In this document: positions 1 to 9,505 of the stretch, in pieces | Layout of the letters: each line of letters starts with the position of its first letter | Numbering within the stretch: position 1 is the stretch's first letter | Assembly (NCBI GenBank): GCA_030018415.1 | Contig: JASEGC010000002.1 | Span: 1 to 46,721 of the forward strand | Source: Candidatus Aenigmatarchaeota archaeon | GTDB lineage: Archaea; Aenigmatarchaeota; Aenigmatarchaeia; CG10238-14 | Direction of reading: 5' to 3' | DNA: 46,721 nt | Notes under the pieces: generated by a model | Told to the model about the DNA's origin: nothing | The model's input: the letters and a program-made list of their open reading frames with translations, nothing else | Database searches by the model: none | Position numbers and translations under genes: made by a program

Positions 1-25
1 TTTTTTCCGATAGGATTAGTTTTCA

Positions 26-47
26 TCCACTAGTAGACACTAGTGGA
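26..47. other. Perfect 9-bp hairpin
   Basis: The arms TCCACTAGT and ACTAGTGGA are exactly complementary and flank the loop AGAC. The hairpin lies about 10 bp beyond the stop of the minus-strand membrane ORF, so it could shape that transcript's 3' end. No clear T-run follows on the minus strand, so it is not a convincing intrinsic terminator. Confidence 0.5.
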
Positions 48-56
48 ATTCAAGCT

Positions 57-305
57 TTAAATACTCCTGATCTTCCAGAAAAAGATGATAGATAAGGGTA
101 AAACTAGGAATAACAGAAAAAAGAGAGAAGATAAAGCCGGTGAAAGAAGAAAGTAGCCTGTTGGAAAATTACGACGAGGAGCAAACTCATACCTTTCTGA
201 ACTCATGTTACTAAAACCTAAGACTGTTAATGCTACCAATAATGAGGCAATTATACTCCTTTTGTGTAATTTCCAAGTTACTCTTAACAACTCGATTAAA
301 CTCAT
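57..305 (-). CDS. Small two-TM membrane protein
   Basis: This 82-aa protein is of unknown function. It has a short basic N-terminus, one hydrophobic segment around residues 18-33, a soluble loop with RYEFAPRR, and a second strongly hydrophobic segment around residues 50-76. This suggests a hairpin-like integral membrane protein. An AT-rich TATA-like stretch lies about 25 bp upstream of the ATG on the minus strand, which fits a leaderless start. I do not recognise the family. Support is compositional (two clear TM segments and a sensible promoter), so a spurious ORF is not excluded. Confidence 0.45.
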   Translation of the reverse strand: MSLIELLRVTWKLHKRSIIASLLVALTVLGFSNMSSERYEFAPRRNFPTGYFLLSPALSSLFFLLFLVLPLSIIFFWKIRSI

Positions 306-414
306 CTATTAGAATTTTATTTTGAGAATTTATTTCATTCACTATCCCAAAAAAGGAAAAGGATTAAAAGATTTTTTATTTAAATTGAAACGTTATTATG
401 ATAATAGTTGATTT

Positions 415-500
415 GGGCCGATAGATCAATGGTAGATCGCCTGCTTTGCAAGATATTCCAAAACAGCAGGAGGCTCAGGGTTCAAATCCCTGTCGGTCCA
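415..500 (+). tRNA. tRNA-Ala (anticodon TGC), intron-containing
   Basis: The acceptor GGGCCGA pairs with TCGGTCC, the T-arm is CAGGG-TTCAAAT-CCCTG, the anticodon stem is CCTGC/GCAGG and the discriminator is A500. The anticodon TGC is at 447-449. The anticodon loop is 14 nt too long, explained by a canonical 37/38 intron at 451-464. CCA is not encoded. A TATA-like TTTTTTATTTAAA lies about 30-40 bp upstream. Confidence 0.95.
451..464 (+). other. BHB intron of tRNA-Ala (14 nt, position 37/38)
   Basis: A bulge-helix-bulge can be drawn exactly. The central helix is TTTG (445-448) with CAAA (459-462). Bulge one is CAA (449-451), cut after A450. Bulge two is ACA (463-465), cut after C464. Splicing restores a 7-nt loop TTTGCAA. 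The small inner stem G452-C458/A453-T457 closes a 3-nt loop. Confidence 0.88.
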
Positions 501-524
501 CAGGTTTAACACCCCTTTGATTTC

Positions 525-1205
525 TTATAAACTAATGGAGAACTTTTCGATGATTGCAGATAAGAAAAGAATCACGTATAAAACTGATAATTTTATCCAA
601 ATCTCTCTGCTCTTCAAGAATTTTATACACTCTTTTTCAAATCTTCGAACAGCCTTCTTGATAATGTATTTCACTAATTTTTTAGACATCTCCAAAGATA
701 CCCAAGCAGAGATAATAAAAACGGTGGTTTCTAAAAAAAGATGTGGAATGGATTTGAACAATAATCTGACTCCGATTTCAGTGAGTAAAAAGAAGATAGA
801 GAAGTAAAAACTAATCACAAAGCCTATCAGGAATATACAAACTATTGAGAAAGTAGACAGACACAGATACAGGCTTCTGTACAACCTCCCAAGTTTCTTA
901 TAGTCTTCTGATATTTTTCTTAGAATGAAGTAGATTGGGTCTAATGTCTTATCGATCAATTCATACGCGCGAGAAAATTTTGAGAATTTTATTTCGACGA
1001 GTGAAAATATTATCCCACCATAACAGATGAGAGTTGCAAGAAAACAATTCTTCACGAATATCTTTAACATATCCTCGAGTGGCATGTATTCTCTGGTGAA
1101 AAGTTCAACCTCTGGGAAAATTCTGAGGAATACCAAACTTACCAAAAAACCAAAAACTATACCGAGAGTCAATATTCTCATCAAGTGTACGATATCATGT
1201 TTCAT
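525..1205 (-). CDS. SpoIIM/DUF95-like integral membrane protein
   Basis: This 226-aa protein has about five hydrophobic segments. It resembles the stage II sporulation M (DUF95) family found in many archaea: an N-terminal TM, then a KIFVKNCFLATLICYGGIIF segment, a long TM hairpin, and a C-terminal part with SIPHLFLETTVFIISAWVSL, matching the family's PHG-LE-A pattern just before a TM helix. Archaeal members are often encoded next to membrane or ABC-type genes and have no established role. A TATA-like element lies about 30 bp before the ATG, fitting a leaderless start. Here it stands alone between tRNA-Ala and a surface-protein gene. Assignment rests on topology and this motif; the sequence is divergent. 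Confidence 0.6.
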   Translation of the reverse strand: MKHDIVHLMRILTLGIVFGFLVSLVFLRIFPEVELFTREYMPLEDMLKIFVKNCFLATLICYGGIIFSLVEIKFSKFSRAYELIDKTLDPIYFILRKISEDYKKLGRLYRSLYLCLSTFSIVCIFLIGFVISFYFSIFFLLTEIGVRLLFKSIPHLFLETTVFIISAWVSLEMSKKLVKYIIKKAVRRFEKECIKFLKSREIWIKLSVLYVILFLSAIIEKFSISL

Positions 1206-1255
1206 GAAGAGTGTTAGGTTAATCAGGATTTATTATTAATCACACTGAAAAGCTA

Positions 1256-2923
1256 TCAAGTTTTATAATGATATTCAAATTTTCTCTTCGGTAACTTCTC
1301 GTGGATTTTGAACTTCCATATAAAGTATAGAACTATGATCACTAACAAAATTATCAAGATCGCTACAAACGTGTAATCTTTTCGTATGAGACAAGAGACT
1401 GTTTCTACGAAAGGTTGACATTTGTAGTTTGTGGTTGAATCGCATTTATAAACAGTCCTTGATTTCTTTCTGTTAACACATTCAGACCACTCCGATGGTG
1501 AAGGACAGGTTGGACAAACTGGAATGGTTGTTGTCACGGGTTTAGTCGTCGTTATTCTTACAGTCGTAGTGGTTTTTGGTACAGTAGTTGTCAAGACAGT
1601 TGTAGCTGTTGTCGTAGTAGTGGTTACCATCTCTCCTTCCATTAGTATGAAAGATTGTGTCGAAAGATGTGGAATGGTGAAACTGATTTTTCTGTTCGTC
1701 TTGTCTATAGAGACGTTGTATTCTGCTATACTAGTTACATCTTCATAATCTTTTTTACTGACATTCCAACGGTATAATTTTACTTTATCTATGTCTATAT
1801 CTAAAGGAATGTTTCCTTCTACAAGGATGTTACTCACATTTTCAGTAGAAGAGACGTTTATCTCATAACTCTTGGGAGCTTTTTTACTGACAACGATATC
1901 AACATATACATCGACATAATCCTGAGTTATCAAAGACTTAAAATCATGGACTCCCTCTACCTTTATCCTAACTTTATGGAGATTCACTAGATGATAAGTT
2001 TCTTTCCATCCCATTATCGTGGAATAGTTGATGGTATAACTACCGCCGGCTGGAATACTACTTTCTATGACGAGCTGATTGCCTATGAACAAAGAAAAGT
2101 TCATCGTAGAATTCTCTAGATTATTGATCAAAATCGTATAATTTTTTAGAGTCGCATTCAGGCCGGATGGCATCTCTATGAGACCAGATTTCATCAAAGC
2201 CTTCTCAACGTTTAGTATTCCTCTTCCAACAAAACTTGGAACCTCAGGCTGAATAACTTTTAGATTAGAAGAACTGTTTGCTATTGCAGTGTAGAATTTT
2301 AAAGGAGAGTCGAAGATGATGCAGGTTATGACATGTGTTCCGTTCTTCGTCGGGGTAAACACATCTTCTCTGTAACCGCTTGAATTGGTCAAACCAGCGA
2401 CAGATTGTATATCGCCTTCTAAGCTTGACCTTGCTTCCACGTAATAGTCTGTTATTGGATTGGAAGTATTCTCGTCGATCACACGACACGTAATCTTAAC
2501 AGAAGAACCGATACTTATGTTATCTGAACTTAATTGAATCAAGCTTTTTGAATAGCCCCAGAGTTTGAAGAAGGATTGATTGGTAGAAGCTTTAACATTC
2601 CCTTCTTCGACTGTACTGAGAACATAAATCCTTACAGCATGTGGACCCAACAACCAGCTACTGTTCGTATTGATCGTGTAATTGGTCCATGTGCTGTTTA
2701 CATCCAACGTATAATTCATTAAATCTACAGACGTTGAATTGAATTCTATTAAGGAAGAGTTAACAGTCTCATTCCAATTGGCATGAACATTTAATGAATC
2801 GCCAACACGGATGTCGTTCGAACTCAGAGTTAACGGAATGATTAAATCGATCGAAGCTAGTCCTGGTTTAAGAGATATAAGAGTTAAGGCAAGAATGAAG
2901 AAAATTGTAAGGTATTTTCTCAT
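1256..2923 (-). CDS. Secreted, Thr-stalked membrane-anchored surface protein
   Basis: This 555-aa protein has an N-terminal signal peptide (hydrophobic residues 5-24, cleavage near GLASID) and several beta-sandwich-like segments. These are rich in Asn-x-Ser/Thr sequons typical of archaeal N-glycosylated S-layer-type proteins. A Thr-rich stalk follows (TTTTTTATTV and TTVRITTTKP). Next is a small Cys-rich unit (CPTCPSPSEWSEC...C...C...C) reminiscent of thrombospondin type 1. It ends with a C-terminal TM helix and a basic tail. The design is a stalked ectodomain displayed outside the cell. TATA-like AAATTTATAT lies about 27-35 bp upstream, so translation is probably leaderless. The ligand or role is unknown. 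Confidence 0.8.
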   Translation of the reverse strand: MRKYLTIFFILALTLISLKPGLASIDLIIPLTLSSNDIRVGDSLNVHANWNETVNSSLIEFNSTSVDLMNYTLDVNSTWTNYTINTNSSWLLGPHAVRIYVLSTVEEGNVKASTNQSFFKLWGYSKSLIQLSSDNISIGSSVKITCRVIDENTSNPITDYYVEARSSLEGDIQSVAGLTNSSGYREDVFTPTKNGTHVITCIIFDSPLKFYTAIANSSSNLKVIQPEVPSFVGRGILNVEKALMKSGLIEMPSGLNATLKNYTILINNLENSTMNFSLFIGNQLVIESSIPAGGSYTINYSTIMGWKETYHLVNLHKVRIKVEGVHDFKSLITQDYVDVYVDIVVSKKAPKSYEINVSSTENVSNILVEGNIPLDIDIDKVKLYRWNVSKKDYEDVTSIAEYNVSIDKTNRKISFTIPHLSTQSFILMEGEMVTTTTTTATTVLTTTVPKTTTTVRITTTKPVTTTIPVCPTCPSPSEWSECVNRKKSRTVYKCDSTTNYKCQPFVETVSCLIRKDYTFVAILIILLVIIVLYFIWKFKIHEKLPKRKFEYHYKT

Positions 2924-3081
2924 ATTTTTATCTTATCTTTGTTGATATAAATTTTTTAACTGACTACACATTAAAAAATCGTATTTTAAATCAATATAAG
3001 TCAGTTTTTAATCGATTAGAGTTAACTTTAAGAACTTTTCCCTATCAAACGATTTATATTTTTTTTTGCGACTAAGAAAGC

Positions 3082-3726
3082 ATGAAGTTCCCTCAGATTA
3101 AAATTAAGTATGCTCAAGTCAGTAGAGCTAAACAGCTTAAGAACGATTTATTGCAGCTTAAGAACTCTATATTGGATTTTGCACCGAAGAACTACACTGT
3201 TCATAGGCTAAATGGCCTTAGAATAAGAATTTTCCCATTTTCTAGAGAAGAAAATTGCAATGAATACTTCTTCATAAAAAATAGAAAGAAATATGTTTGT
3301 TTAAACTCAAGGTTGCTGTTAAAAAGCTATTATACATCTCTACAGTATCTTTTGCACGGTATCGCACATTCTTTCTGCCATCTAAGAGAGGATATTTCAG
3401 AAGAAGTTTTTTGTGAATACGTTTCTTACGCAATATTGCAAGAATTCTTGAGAAAGAAAGGAGAAAAATTCAGGAGAAGGATAGTGAAGAGTATAATGAA
3501 CGCTTCACCCAGAGAATACAACACTTATTTTAGGGTTGGAAGAAAATTAGAGAAAAAAGAGAAAAAAATACTGTTAAAACTTAATTCAAGGGCTAAAAAC
3601 AGGAAATTATCCAAGAAGGAAGAAAAATTAGTTTTTTCTAGATTGTTGAAATTGAAGAAGATCGATGATAATGATGAATCGTGTAATGATGCTTGTGAAC
3701 TAGAAAAAGGTTTCAAGAAAGTTTAG
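3082..3726 (+). CDS. Hypothetical protein with HxxxH motif
   Basis: This 214-aa soluble basic protein is of unknown function. Around residues 92-110 it has HGIAHSFCH followed by an acidic EDISEEVFCEY helix. Spaced His residues followed by Glu resemble a degenerate zinc-metallopeptidase (HExxH-like) centre, but the canonical Glu after the first His is absent, so activity is doubtful. The C-terminal third (from about residue 140) is Lys/Glu-rich and predicted coiled-coil or nucleic-acid binding. A TATA box (GATTTATATTT) about 27 bp before the ATG supports the start and leaderless translation. It is a single gene, not obviously in an operon. Confidence 0.6.
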   Translation: MKFPQIKIKYAQVSRAKQLKNDLLQLKNSILDFAPKNYTVHRLNGLRIRIFPFSREENCNEYFFIKNRKKYVCLNSRLLLKSYYTSLQYLLHGIAHSFCHLREDISEEVFCEYVSYAILQEFLRKKGEKFRRRIVKSIMNASPREYNTYFRVGRKLEKKEKKILLKLNSRAKNRKLSKKEEKLVFSRLLKLKKIDDNDESCNDACELEKGFKKV

Positions 3727-3856
3727 TGTTTAGTGGATAAAATTTAAATACATAAAAAAACTTATTCTTTTCATGTTTTTGAAAGACACTTACCGGCGTT
3801 GCTAATCCTGCATTTTTTAATCCCTATTTTAAATCTTGTTCATGAGGTGAAAAAAT

Positions 3857-4075
3857 ATGGAATTGACAGATCGTGAGAGAAAGATTGTAGATGCCATGAA
3901 GATGCTGGGCGCAACAGCCAAAGACAAGTTGAAGACTGCAGACGATATCGCGAGAAAAGCAGTTTTACCAAAAAACTTAGTGGCAAACGATTTGTTAGCA
4001 CTATCGAACAGGAAAATCGTCAAGAGGGTTGTCAGGGAAAAGGCTGCTGGGTATTTCTTGCTACAACAGATTTGA
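3857..4075 (+). CDS. Small winged-helix DNA-binding protein
   Basis: This 72-aa protein looks like a single winged-helix domain. Residues 1-20 form helix one, the DIARKAVLPKNLVANDLLAL segment is the helix-turn-helix, and IVKRVVREKAAGYFLL is a beta wing. It is probably a compact archaeal transcription regulator or nucleoid protein. A clear Shine-Dalgarno GAGGTGA (3843-3849) precedes the ATG. A TATA-like TTTAAATA near 3742-3750 would give a leader of about 80 nt, unlike most genes here. It is immediately followed by the rRNA promoter region. Confidence 0.7.
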   Translation: MELTDRERKIVDAMKMLGATAKDKLKTADDIARKAVLPKNLVANDLLALSNRKIVKRVVREKAAGYFLLQQI

Positions 4076-4161
4076 CTATACGTCGAGTTAATAAATTGGA
4101 ATTGAGTTTTGGTTACTGATATTCTTTTGAACATCAAGATTTGAGATTCATTTGATTTGAA

Positions 4162-4175
4162 GAAAAACTTTAAAT
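4162..4175 (+). promoter_or_regulatory. BRE/TATA promoter of 23S rRNA
   Basis: GAAAAACTTTAAATA is a strong purine-rich BRE plus TATA box. It predicts transcription starting near 4199-4201, about 220 nt before mature 23S. A second weaker TATA-like TATTTAAG lies near 4228. Between 4076 and 4394 there is otherwise no gene, only leader RNA. Confidence 0.65.
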
Positions 4176-4394
4176 AATGTTGCGTTCTATATATTTTCTT
4201 GTATAATAGGTGTCTATATGCGATAAGTATTTAAGTCACTGGTTCCTATTATATTCTTTGTTCTCGGCTATGATAGTCGAACTGTCTCTCTGATTTTTGT
4301 GACGAGAATGGACACCTTTTGAGCCGAGAAGGAAAATGCAACTCTTCAAGGCTTGAAGGGTGAAGGATTGATGTTGATTTTATCAACGATGAAA

Positions 4395-4429
4395 CCATCA
4401 TAGGTTTACCGGCGGTAAAAATTTAGGTC
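4395..4429 (+). other. 5' strand of 23S precursor BHB processing stem
   Basis: Positions 4395-4413 pair with 7383-7401 (19 bp with G-U). Then central helix GGTA (4414-4417) pairs with TGCC (7376-7379). Bulges AAA (4418-4420) and AAA (7380-7382) flank it, and inner helix ATTTAGGTC (4421-4429) pairs with 7367-7375. This is a textbook bulge-helix-bulge for splicing endonuclease excision of pre-23S. Confidence 0.85.
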
Positions 4430-7375
4430 CACTACTCTGCTTGGTGGACGGTTTGGCTCTAGAGCAGAAGAAGGACGTGGTAAGCTGCGAAAATTCTAGG
4501 GTAGACGCAAGCAGTCCTTGATCCTAGAGTTTCTGAATGGGAAATCCCATTACACTCCGAGAGGAGATGGAACGCGGAGAATTGAAGCATCTTAGTACCC
4601 GCAGGAAAAGAAATCAATCGAGATACCGTTAGTAGCAGCGAGCGAAAACGGTACAGGGCAAACCGAACCTTCCTGTGAAGAATAGGAAGGGATGTGGAGT
4701 TATGGACTCGTGTCTTCCCTAACTCATCGTCTCGAAGTTCCTTGAAACAGAACACGATAAAGGGTTATAGTCCCGTAGAGGAAGATGAGAAGGGAAATGG
4801 CGAGTATCCTGAGTATTGCTCCTTGGATTTGGAGCAAGAATTTGGGTGTCATTTACATCCAACCCTAAATACTCCTAGAGTCCGATAGCGAATTTAGTAT
4901 GGCGATAGAAAACTGAAAAGTATCCCTAACGGGAGGTGAAAAGAGCCCGAAGCCAAGCAGACATAGTCAGTTGCGGCCCGAAAGTCTATCAGGGTTGCAA
5001 CATCCGTGTTGAAGAATGGGTCAGGGAGTTTATCTCAGTGGTGAGGTTAAGGAAACGAAGCCGGAGCGAAAGCAAAAAGACCGTACCTAGCAATAGAGTG
5101 GGTCTGGATGTGAAAGCGTCCGAAATCACTGGGATAAGACCTGAAACCAGTCGATCTAATCCTAGACAGGTTGAAGTCTGGCGAAAGCCGGATGGAGGAC
5201 CGATACCGATGTTGGGAACCAACCGCTCGGGTGATCTAGGATTAGGGGTGAAAAGCCAATCGAGACTGGTGATAGCTGGTTCCTTCCGAAATGCATGTTC
5301 GTGCAGCATAGTCAGAGGTAGATGAAGGGGTAGAGCTACCGACTGGGTAGTCAAGGACCGAAAGGTTCAGCTATCCTGTCAAACTCCGAATACTTCATCA
5401 CCTTAGAAGACTAAAAGTGAGGGTGGTTCGGGTAAGCTGGACCCCCGAGAGGGGAAGAACCCTGACCAAGGTTAAGGTGTTTAAATGCTGACTAAACGCA
5501 GAAGGGTGTCTGAATCCTTAGACAGTGGGAAGGTAGGCTTAGAAGCAGCCATCCTTTAAAAAGTGTGTAACAACTTACCCACCGAGGGTTTGGGCCTCGA
5601 AAATGGAAGACACTAAGTCAGCTACCGATACCTTGGACTTCGAAAGAAGTGGTAGGAAGGCGTCCTTAATGGACAGAAACAGGGTCGTAAGATCCTGTGG
5701 ACCGTTAAGGAATGAAAATCCTGATGGTAGTAGCAGCATAGCTGGGTAAGAATCCCCGCCATCTGAAGGGCAAGGATTTGTCAGCAATGTCGATCATCTG
5801 ACAGTTAGTCGATCCTAACCCAAATCCTAACCGAATTTGGGGAAAGGGAAACTGGTTAATATTCCAGTACCATGAGAATATACGCGGCGACGCAAGTCAA
5901 GAGTCAGACTCTTCTAGATAGGTGAAGGTAACTTAACTGTCGAAACTTGGGGAGATCCGTAAAGGAGAGAACCAGGTGAAAACAGAAATAGCTCGGCTTA
6001 TGTCGAGTTTCGCCAATTCTAGGAGACCTTGAAAATGGCTCTTGTCAGATTTCTCATGCTCGTACTCAGAACCGACACTGGTGCCCCTCTCTAAAAAGGA
6101 GAAGATGTGATGGGAGAACCTGGTTCAGGGAAATAGGCAAAATAGCGGAGTATCTTCGGTAGAATCCGTGCCTGTGTTGTCGCAAGGCAACGCAGGTCGC
6201 AGTGACAAGGAGGAGGCGACTGTTTAATAAAAACATAGGGGACTGCTAGTCCGAAAGGATATGTACAGTTCCTAAGGCCTGCCCAGTACTGGTGTGTTAA
6301 ATCTCGTTCCAACGGGATTAAGCCCCAGTAAACGGCGGCGGTAACTCTGACCGTCGTAAAGTAGCGTAATCCCTTGTCGATTAAATGTCGACCCGCATGA
6401 ATGGCTTAACGACTTCCTCGCTGTCCCGAACCAGGACCCAGTGAACCTATTGTCTGGTGAACAGACCAGAGACCTTCAATGGGAAACGAAGACCCTGTAG
6501 AGCTCTGCTGCAGTCTGATGCTGTGTTACGATTTCGAATGCAGAGCGTAGGTAGGAGTTGTTAATACTCGGCTTCTGGGTCGAGTGGAGACGATCATGTA
6601 ACACTACCCTTTTAAAATCGTAACACTCACCGCGAAAGCGGGACAACTTCAGATGGGCAGCTCGGCTGGGGCGGTACTCTCTTGACAAGTGATCAAGAGA
6701 GCCCAAAGTTCGGCTCATCCCGGTCAGAAATCGGGAGTAGAGTGTAAACGCAAAAGCCGGATTGATTGGATTCTGCATAATGAGGAATCCAAATGCGAAA
6801 GCATGGGTTAACGAGACATCGATTACTCTTAATGGGTGTCGGTGGTATCAGAAAAGCTACCTCAGGGATAATGGAGTCGTGGCTTCCGAGAGTCCACATC
6901 GACGAAGCGCATTGCTTCTCCGTTGTCGGTTCCACCCCTCCTGGCTGTGCATAAGCAGCCAAGGGTACAGGTGCCCACTGGTTAAAGGGTGACGTTAGCT
7001 GGGTTTAGAACGTCGTGAGACAGTTCGGTCGCTATCTATTGAAGGTGCTGGTTGTCTGAGTGGAAGGAAGCACAAGTACGAAAGGAACATGCTTCCGCGG
7101 CCTCTAGTGTACCGGTTGTTCATGCAGTGCCGGGTAGCCACGCCGCAGTAGATAACCGCTGAATGCATAAGAGTGTTAGCTTGGGCTACATTCTGCAGAA
7201 CTAAGCGGGAAACTATCCGCAAAAATAGACAACCAATCATACTGCTGGCTGGCGACAGTCGGTAGTGTGACGAGGGCTCTTATAGACGATAAGGTTGATA
7301 GAACAGTAGTGTACACATCAAGGGTTCGCCCGAGATGTTCAGCTTACTGTTACTAATCGCCCAAGAGACCTAAAT
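4421..7375 (+). rRNA. 23S ribosomal RNA
   Basis: Recognisable landmarks include the 5' domain (GGACGTGGTAAGCTGCGA), the sarcin-ricin loop (AGTACGAAAGGAACATG), the P-loop (GGGGCGG) and the conserved GGGTTTAGAACGTCGTGAGA near the 3' end. Length is about 2955 nt, normal for archaea, and I see no intron. Ends are set by the closing helix ATTTAGGTC/GACCTAAAT. The gene has its own promoter and processing stem and is not linked to 16S. Several normally invariant peptidyl-transferase and A-loop bases differ (see findings). ORFs read within it are artefacts. Confidence 0.97.
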
Positions 7376-7401
7376 TGCCAAAGCTGGTAAGCCTATGATG
7401 G
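7367..7401 (+). other. 3' strand of 23S precursor BHB processing stem
   Basis: Partner of 4395-4429. Inner helix 7367-7375, central helix TGCC 7376-7379, bulge AAA 7380-7382 and outer helix 7383-7401. Cleavage after the second A of each bulge would release and could circularise 4420-7381. The stem ends 10 nt before the stop codon of the convergent ATPase gene. Confidence 0.85.
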
Positions 7402-7411
7402 AAAGTCTTCT

Positions 7412-9505
7412 TCATGAAAAACGAGGACCATGAGTTAGTTGAAACTCAATTCTTTTAAAGTCTTTACCATCTTTTAAATCATTCACGTCAGCAACAAAAA
7501 TTAGAAAGTTAATCCTATGAACAAGACTGTACTTTGCAGCCTGTTGTATGATGTGATTCTTAATCCTTTCAGAACCACAGACAAAGTAAAGATCCAATTT
7601 TCCAGCCAGATTTTCAAGCTCCTTTTTTATTCTCTCATTGTTTAATTCAACCTCGATGTTAGCGAACAGTTTATTCCCTTCATTCTCAAAGATAAGTTGA
7701 AATGAATTATCTTCAACAAACCTCCAACGTTTAAGAGTAAAGTAATTGATCAAAAAGCTTTTAATTTGATCTACATCTAATTCAACACTCTCATCAACTT
7801 TCTTAAACTTTGATTCAAAGATCTTCTCTCCTTTATCCGTCAAAAAGTAAAAGATCGCTTTCTGTCTGTATACCTTGCCTATGTTGTAATCAATCAAGCC
7901 CAATTCAATGAGTTTCTCTACACGTTTCTTGAATGAGCTGCCAGAAATACCCATCAGACTGTATATCTCGGAAGTTGAACTGCTGTGTGCATTTCCTATT
8001 ATCTCAATGATACTCCAGCTTTTTTCATCTATCTCTTCAATTCTTGTCTCAACAATTTCTTTAATCGGCTTTGGAATTTCTGTTTCTTTCAACTTTTTGA
8101 TATCTTCTGAAAGTTTTTGTTGCATGAATTCCCTGACCATCTCGTCCGTCACTGAACCTTTCTTTATATCAACTAAAGGAAATTCCACCAAGAATGGGCG
8201 TGGAAACTCTAGTCTTCTCATGAGTATGAATGCGTGCCCAACAGGAAGCCTTCTAAGATAATACCCTTCATCCTCGTACTTTAATCCAAGCATGTTGCTC
8301 GCATCCAGGATATCAGAAGAATACTTTGTATCCAGGCCGAGGTTCATGTAAATGTGCGTGCTAGTGTTTCCGAGAGCAGGATAGCTTATAAGAGAAGGAT
8401 GCTGATCGACATAAACCATTCCTATGCCTAGTTCTCTCACTTCTCTGAATATCAAGTCGATGATAGTTTCCATTCCGATTCTCTTCGATTTCTCTCTGTT
8501 TAAGACGTGATGAGCTTCTTCCAACACTATCACACCTGATAATTTTTCTCTGGCTCCGCTCACCAAGACAGCATCCCTTAACCACTGAAGCATGATCTCG
8601 ATGAAGAAAGTCTTGTCGTTGGTTGATAGAGAATCTAACTCGAGGATAGTTATCGTTCCTTCCTCCAAGAATTTTGATGGCAATATCCCCTCATCACAAT
8701 CGAACACATCTCCAGTCTCTCTGAAACAAAGAGATTCTAACGGTCTTTCAGCTGTTGAAATCCAGTTTCTTTCCCTCGATGAAGTCTGGCTTAACCTGTA
8801 CATATCCAACCAGTCTTTTAAATCTTTAATCTTTGGCATGTTTGGAGCGAATTTCTTGTATAAAGCATCCAATGCTTTAAGGATGATGTGCCTTCCTCCT
8901 CCTAGCATCCAGTAAGCATGATCGAAGATTTCGGAGAATTCCTTCGCCCATTGTGAGATCTGGATTCCTTCTGGAGGCTTTAGGGGATTAAACCTGAAAG
9001 TAGAAACGTTCCTTCCAACAGTATAAACCCTGATCTTATCCCTGATTTCCGAGATCGACAGCATATCGCGATAATTCCTCTTTGAGAAGTCGAATATCAA
9101 GACTGGGATTTCTCTCCTTGCTAGATTCAACACTAACCAATGGACCAAGTTAGTCTTACCATAACCGGATGAACCGAAGATGCCAACATGCGTTAAAAGA
9201 CTGTCTCTTTCCAAGAATAATGGGTACAACCTCTTCTTTCCGTATAAAACCATGCCAAACTCTAGATCGCCGAAAGAAACCAATTCTCTTGAAGGAGGTT
9301 CGATGAGCACGGCATTCTTTAGGTCTTCATCAGAGAAAACAGCTGCTTTAAGAGCATCGATCATCTCCAATATTCTCTTCCTGGTTTCATCATCTGCCAA
9401 TAAATAGGCTGTCTCCAGTCTAGATGCTTTATCCTTGCCTAATATAGGAACGAGTCTGTTGATCTCGTCAGATACGTCTATCGATATCCTTCTTTCAATA
9501 TCCAT
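7412..9505 (-). CDS. HerA-like (DUF87) hexameric ATPase with wHTH and C-terminal domain
   Basis: This 697-aa protein is in the FtsK/HerA ATPase superfamily. Walker A GSSGYGKT is at residues 111-118 and the Walker B-type IVLEEAHHV at 326-334, with a DQHP sensor-like motif near 377. After the motor, residues about 495-570 form a winged helix. The last 120 residues form an alpha/beta domain whose NIEVELN strand could be a decayed PD-(D/E)XK-type fold (inference). HerA-type motors pump DNA and usually pair with nuclease NurA for end resection, but no nurA is present. The only partner is the coiled-coil gene directly upstream, whose stop codon abuts this ATG, so the two are co-translated. The stop lies just beyond the 23S processing stem. 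Confidence 0.88.
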   Translation of the reverse strand: MDIERRISIDVSDEINRLVPILGKDKASRLETAYLLADDETRKRILEMIDALKAAVFSDEDLKNAVLIEPPSRELVSFGDLEFGMVLYGKKRLYPLFLERDSLLTHVGIFGSSGYGKTNLVHWLVLNLARREIPVLIFDFSKRNYRDMLSISEIRDKIRVYTVGRNVSTFRFNPLKPPEGIQISQWAKEFSEIFDHAYWMLGGGRHIILKALDALYKKFAPNMPKIKDLKDWLDMYRLSQTSSRERNWISTAERPLESLCFRETGDVFDCDEGILPSKFLEEGTITILELDSLSTNDKTFFIEIMLQWLRDAVLVSGAREKLSGVIVLEEAHHVLNREKSKRIGMETIIDLIFREVRELGIGMVYVDQHPSLISYPALGNTSTHIYMNLGLDTKYSSDILDASNMLGLKYEDEGYYLRRLPVGHAFILMRRLEFPRPFLVEFPLVDIKKGSVTDEMVREFMQQKLSEDIKKLKETEIPKPIKEIVETRIEEIDEKSWSIIEIIGNAHSSSTSEIYSLMGISGSSFKKRVEKLIELGLIDYNIGKVYRQKAIFYFLTDKGEKIFESKFKKVDESVELDVDQIKSFLINYFTLKRWRFVEDNSFQLIFENEGNKLFANIEVELNNERIKKELENLAGKLDLYFVCGSERIKNHIIQQAAKYSLVHRINFLIFVADVNDLKDGKDFKRIEFQLTHGPRFS

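Noticed and set aside
1524-1748. Val-rich plus-strand ORF
   Set aside because: It is the antisense of the Thr-rich stalk codons of the surface protein.
4270-4310. Possible C/D box sRNA (ATGATAG and CTGA) in the 23S leader
   Set aside because: C and D boxes deviate from consensus, no C'/D' pair or terminal stem is visible.
6350-6372. Changed homing-site-like core in 23S (CGTCGTAAAGTAGCG)
   Set aside because: It sits in the conserved region often invaded by introns, but there is no insertion; the few base changes alone do not support an element.
4459-7240. Many ORFs of 60-130 aa on both strands within 4459-7240
   Set aside because: They lie within the 23S rRNA gene and have no coding pattern.
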